Positions 6,351 to 8,424 of a DNA stretch of 8,424 nt are shown in pieces. The first letter of the stretch is position 1. Each line of letters opens with the position of its first letter. This DNA is from Deltaproteobacteria bacterium. GTDB taxonomy: Bacteria; Desulfobacterota; Desulfarculia; Adiutricales; Adiutricaceae. The stretch covers positions 1 to 8,424 of the forward strand of contig JAIRNQ010000293.1 in NCBI GenBank assembly GCA_031257955.1. The letters run 5' to 3'. The translations under genes were made by a program, and so were the position numbers. The notes beneath the pieces are model-generated. The model was not told the origin of the DNA. It was given only the letters and a program-made list of their open reading frames with translations, and searched no databases.

Positions 6351-6434
6351 CTTTGCCTTAGTCGTGAAAGTATTGCCATGGCGCGCCTTCATGGCGCTTA
6401 TCCCACAATCCCCCCAAGAAATATCCTTGAAACC
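6351..6434 (+). pseudogene. Decayed third copy of the zinc-ribbon gene
   Basis: Aligned to the gene at 4441, this stretch keeps ATGGCG, then six bases, then CATGGC, then after a gap CCCCAAGAAAT...TGAAACC. It is two bases shorter between the blocks. Translation gives LCLSRESIAMARLHG in one frame, against YCRSCNNKIMAERHG in the intact gene, and PQEISLKPG in the next, against PQEITVKPN. A 2-bp deletion therefore splits the frame and one zinc cysteine is replaced. Nothing before or after can be aligned. It lies just after the second unit, where a third unit is expected. A chance match is possible but unlikely given the order and spacing of the blocks. Confidence 0.5.
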
Positions 6435-6567
6435 GGGCGATAGACTAATATTGTCGAACCGTTCGATCCCGGCACCCTACAAAATCAACCTCCGCCGAGA
6501 TCGAAGAATACCGCCCTCTCCCAAAAAACAATCCCCTTCGAGGCCGCGATAATCGATCCTTCCCCCC

Positions 6568-6617
6568 AAAATAAAAATTCCGGGCCGAGGCCGATAAAAT
6601 CGGCCCCGTTCCCGGAA
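6568..6617 (-). terminator. Rho-independent terminator of the RNase HIII gene
   Basis: On the minus strand TTCCGGG pairs with CCCGGAA, and above a small internal loop GGCCGAT pairs with ATCGGCC around a TTT loop. TTTTTATTTT follows directly. The stem begins 61 bases after the stop codon. Confidence 0.82.
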
Positions 6618-6625
6618 AGCGTTGT

Positions 6626-6660
6626 CCCAAGCCCTGTCCCAGGCAGGGACGGGGCTTGGG
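6626..6660. other. Strong 15-bp hairpin downstream of the RNase HIII stop
   Basis: The left arm CCCAAGCCCTGTCCC (6626-6640) and right arm GGGACGGGGCTTGGG (6646-6660) pair over 15 positions, with one mismatch that is a wobble pair on the plus strand. The loop is AGGCA. It starts 18 bases after the stop at 6679. No T run follows on either strand, so it is probably a transcript-stabilising hairpin or the first half of a double termination region rather than a terminator alone. Confidence 0.6.
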
Positions 6661-6678
6661 TAGGGTATAGGTTATGGA

Positions 6679-8424
6679 TTAGGTAAGACGGACTCCGGCT
6701 TTGCCGGTGTTGGCGAAGTGGAGCTTGCCTAGCTTCCCAAGGGCCTCAAGACCATGGTTGCGGTGGATGTCCCTTATCTGCCGATCGACGGCGCTGGAAG
6801 CTCCCTTAACCAGCTTAAGGCCATATTCGTCGCCAAGTTGTCCAAGGCCGGTCAGAAAGCCGGCCCTGGCCAATATGGAAGCCGCCGCCACGGCCAAATC
6901 CCTCTCGGCTTTGGGAGTTTGGAAGACCTCGACCGAAAGGCCCTTTTTTTCCAGGGCGGCCATGATTAGCCCTTCTTTGGCGAACTGATCGATCACGGCC
7001 TGGGAGCAGGCCACTTTTGACAGTAAGCCCCCGATGACCTCGGCGTGGGCCTCGGCCAACAAAAGGTTAAGGTTGCCGATCTCGGAATGGCGCCGGTTGT
7101 ACTCGGTCGGGAAGATGGCTTCGAGCCGGTATTTTTCTTTGCCCAGAATTTCCTTGATCCGCTTGGCCTGGGCCAAGTTTTGGGCGTCGGAGTTGGCTTT
7201 GCTGTCTCGAACGCCAATCCTTTCCAGCTTTTCGGCCAAGCCGGAATCCAGGTAAACACCGGCCACCACCAGCGGGCCAAAATAATCGCCCTTACCCGAC
7301 TCGTCGGTCCCGATCCTCTCCGCGAAAGCGGCCATGGGCTTGGTCGGCCTGACCGCCTTGGCCCACGGCTTTGACCCCAAGGCCGGGGGAGCGGATAGCT
7401 TGGGGCTTTCCGTCAGTTCCCGGAACCAAGCCGGTGCCTGGGGTTCGGGCTTGCCCTGTAAGGTGGGCATATCAGGCAGGTTAGGCAATCTCGGCGGGCT
7501 CGGAATGGTCCGCTTACCGGGAAAGCCGCCCTGGTCCGTGTCCGGGCCAGAGGCCAGCGCCGGGTCGTAGGGACCGTTCCAGGCGATCGCCTTAGGTGAG
7601 TAAATGGGCCTGGCCATGTCCGGCACTTCCCCGGTCTCCTCGGTCTGGTCGGGCCTAAGCTGACCGTCGGCGGAAACGGCCATGGTAGCGTGAAAGATCT
7701 GGTTTTTGCTACCCATCCCGAGGGGCTGGGAAACAAAGAGATCGTAGTCATGATCCTTGGAGGAAACGCAAACAAATGTGGAGTAGGCCTCGCGCATGGA
7801 TTCGGCCATTTCGGCGATCCTATCCTCCAGCTGGAAGTAGGACACTAGGCCGTCCAGACCAGGGGCCGGGGTGGTATCGACCTTGGTGTCCAGACACCTA
7901 AGGCCATCCCAGACCTTGATAATGCGGTCGAGAACGCCGTAAAGGCTGGGCCGACCGACGATGAACCGACCCAGGGCCCGACCGCAGACGTAATGCTCAA
8001 TCGGGAAGTTCTCCCGGTCCTTGTGGTATCGGGGCAGGTCGTAGTCGAACTTGAGAAGTACCAGTTTGATGATGAAGCCACGGTAGACGCTGGCGAAGGG
8101 AAAGAGGAAGACGTTCAGGCAAGGCAAGGACGGCTTGGTCGCCCTGACCATCTTCAACATGCCCACGGCGCTAACCAAGGTGATCCTCTCGGTCGGCGGC
8201 AGGAAGGCGTAGACGTCACCGCCAAATAACTTAATCGTCTCCATGGCCAGCGAGTCAGGCCCGTTGGCCGGGCTCGCCGCGGGTTCAGTTTCTAGCCGGC
8301 TTTGGCCAATGGCTTCCGGCGAGGCGTCGAACATGGTTTCCAGCTCGGGCAACGGCCAGGCCTCGAGCTGGGCTTGGCCACTTTCTTCCGGTGGGGCTTC
8401 CAGAAGGGTCTCCAGAATTGGCTT
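6679..8424 (-). CDS. rnhC: Ribonuclease HIII with long N-terminal extension (partial, 5' end off right edge)
   Basis: There are 581 residues visible, and the frame is open to the right edge, so the start is missing. Numbering is from the first visible residue. Residues about 370-575 are RNase HIII, which cuts the RNA strand of RNA/DNA hybrids. Visible family motifs are IGTDESGKGDYFGPLVVAGV (Asp374 and Glu375 are the catalytic pair), GVRDSK, PTEYNRRHSEIGNLN, AVIDQFA (Asp479), KAERDLAVAAASILAR (Glu507) and the C-terminal KLHFANT. RNase HIII is usually about 300 residues, with a small TBP-like N-terminal domain. Here about 370 residues precede the catalytic domain: an acidic repeat region (1-55; LETLLEAPPEESGQ, LETMFDASPEAIGQ), an unrecognised globular part (about 60-255) and a Pro-rich linker (about 260-365). 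A TTG at 8352 or ATG at 8334 could start it, but the open upstream frame and continuing repeat argue for a start beyond the window. Confidence 0.88.
   Translation of the reverse strand, partial: KPILETLLEAPPEESGQAQLEAWPLPELETMFDASPEAIGQSRLETEPAASPANGPDSLAMETIKLFGGDVYAFLPPTERITLVSAVGMLKMVRATKPSLPCLNVFLFPFASVYRGFIIKLVLLKFDYDLPRYHKDRENFPIEHYVCGRALGRFIVGRPSLYGVLDRIIKVWDGLRCLDTKVDTTPAPGLDGLVSYFQLEDRIAEMAESMREAYSTFVCVSSKDHDYDLFVSQPLGMGSKNQIFHATMAVSADGQLRPDQTEETGEVPDMARPIYSPKAIAWNGPYDPALASGPDTDQGGFPGKRTIPSPPRLPNLPDMPTLQGKPEPQAPAWFRELTESPKLSAPPALGSKPWAKAVRPTKPMAAFAERIGTDESGKGDYFGPLVVAGVYLDSGLAEKLERIGVRDSKANSDAQNLAQAKRIKEILGKEKYRLEAIFPTEYNRRHSEIGNLNLLLAEAHAEVIGGLLSKVACSQAVIDQFAKEGLIMAALEKKGLSVEVFQTPKAERDLAVAAASILARAGFLTGLGQLGDEYGLKLVKGASSAVDRQIRDIHRNHGLEALGKLGKLHFANTGKAGVRLT

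Noticed and set aside
6319..6552. 77-codon plus-strand frame considered as an intact small gene
   Set aside because: Only the PQEISLKPG part resembles the family, in a different frame from the upstream match. No ribosome site is present, and the C-terminal part is Arg/Pro-rich random-looking sequence. It is better explained as a decayed copy.

Overview
The window looks like chromosomal sequence from a Gram-negative bacterium. The large genes are GC-rich with a strong excess of GGCC, and one of them has a very long signal peptide followed by repeat-like beta-strand sequence of the kind seen in autotransporter or adhesin passengers. A corrinoid-salvage protein (CbiZ type) and an RNase HIII together would fit an anaerobic lineage such as a Desulfobacterota relative. 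That placement is inference from gene content and composition only.

Layout, left to right. (1) 1-908, minus: the N-terminal part of a large secreted beta-rich protein that runs off the left edge. (2) 909-1839: a divergent AT-rich intergenic region with no convincing gene. (3) 1840-4095, plus: an exported fusion of a BtuF-like corrinoid-binding domain with a CbiZ-type adenosylcobinamide amidohydrolase domain. It starts at TTG behind a good ribosome binding site. (4) About 4190-6440: a tandemly duplicated module. Each unit holds a short conserved leader ORF, a leader tract, a zinc-ribbon gene of unknown function (182 and 178 residues) and a conserved 3' flank. The second unit ends in a triplicated 77-bp repeat. 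A decayed, frameshifted third copy of the gene follows at 6351-6434. (5) 6568-6660: a strong terminator and a second hairpin for the gene to the right. (6) 6679-8424, minus: RNase HIII with a very long N-terminal extension, running off the right edge.

I see no pathway linking these genes. The BtuF-CbiZ protein probably captures and remodels corrinoids at the cell surface or periplasm, together with a transporter not in this window. RNase HIII is a housekeeping nuclease for RNA/DNA hybrids. The zinc-ribbon module between them is less GC-rich than its neighbours and is actively duplicating and decaying, so it behaves like an accessory island. Its conserved cysteine-containing leader ORFs, its diversifying paralogs and the unusual exported CbiZ fusion are the parts most worth following up.
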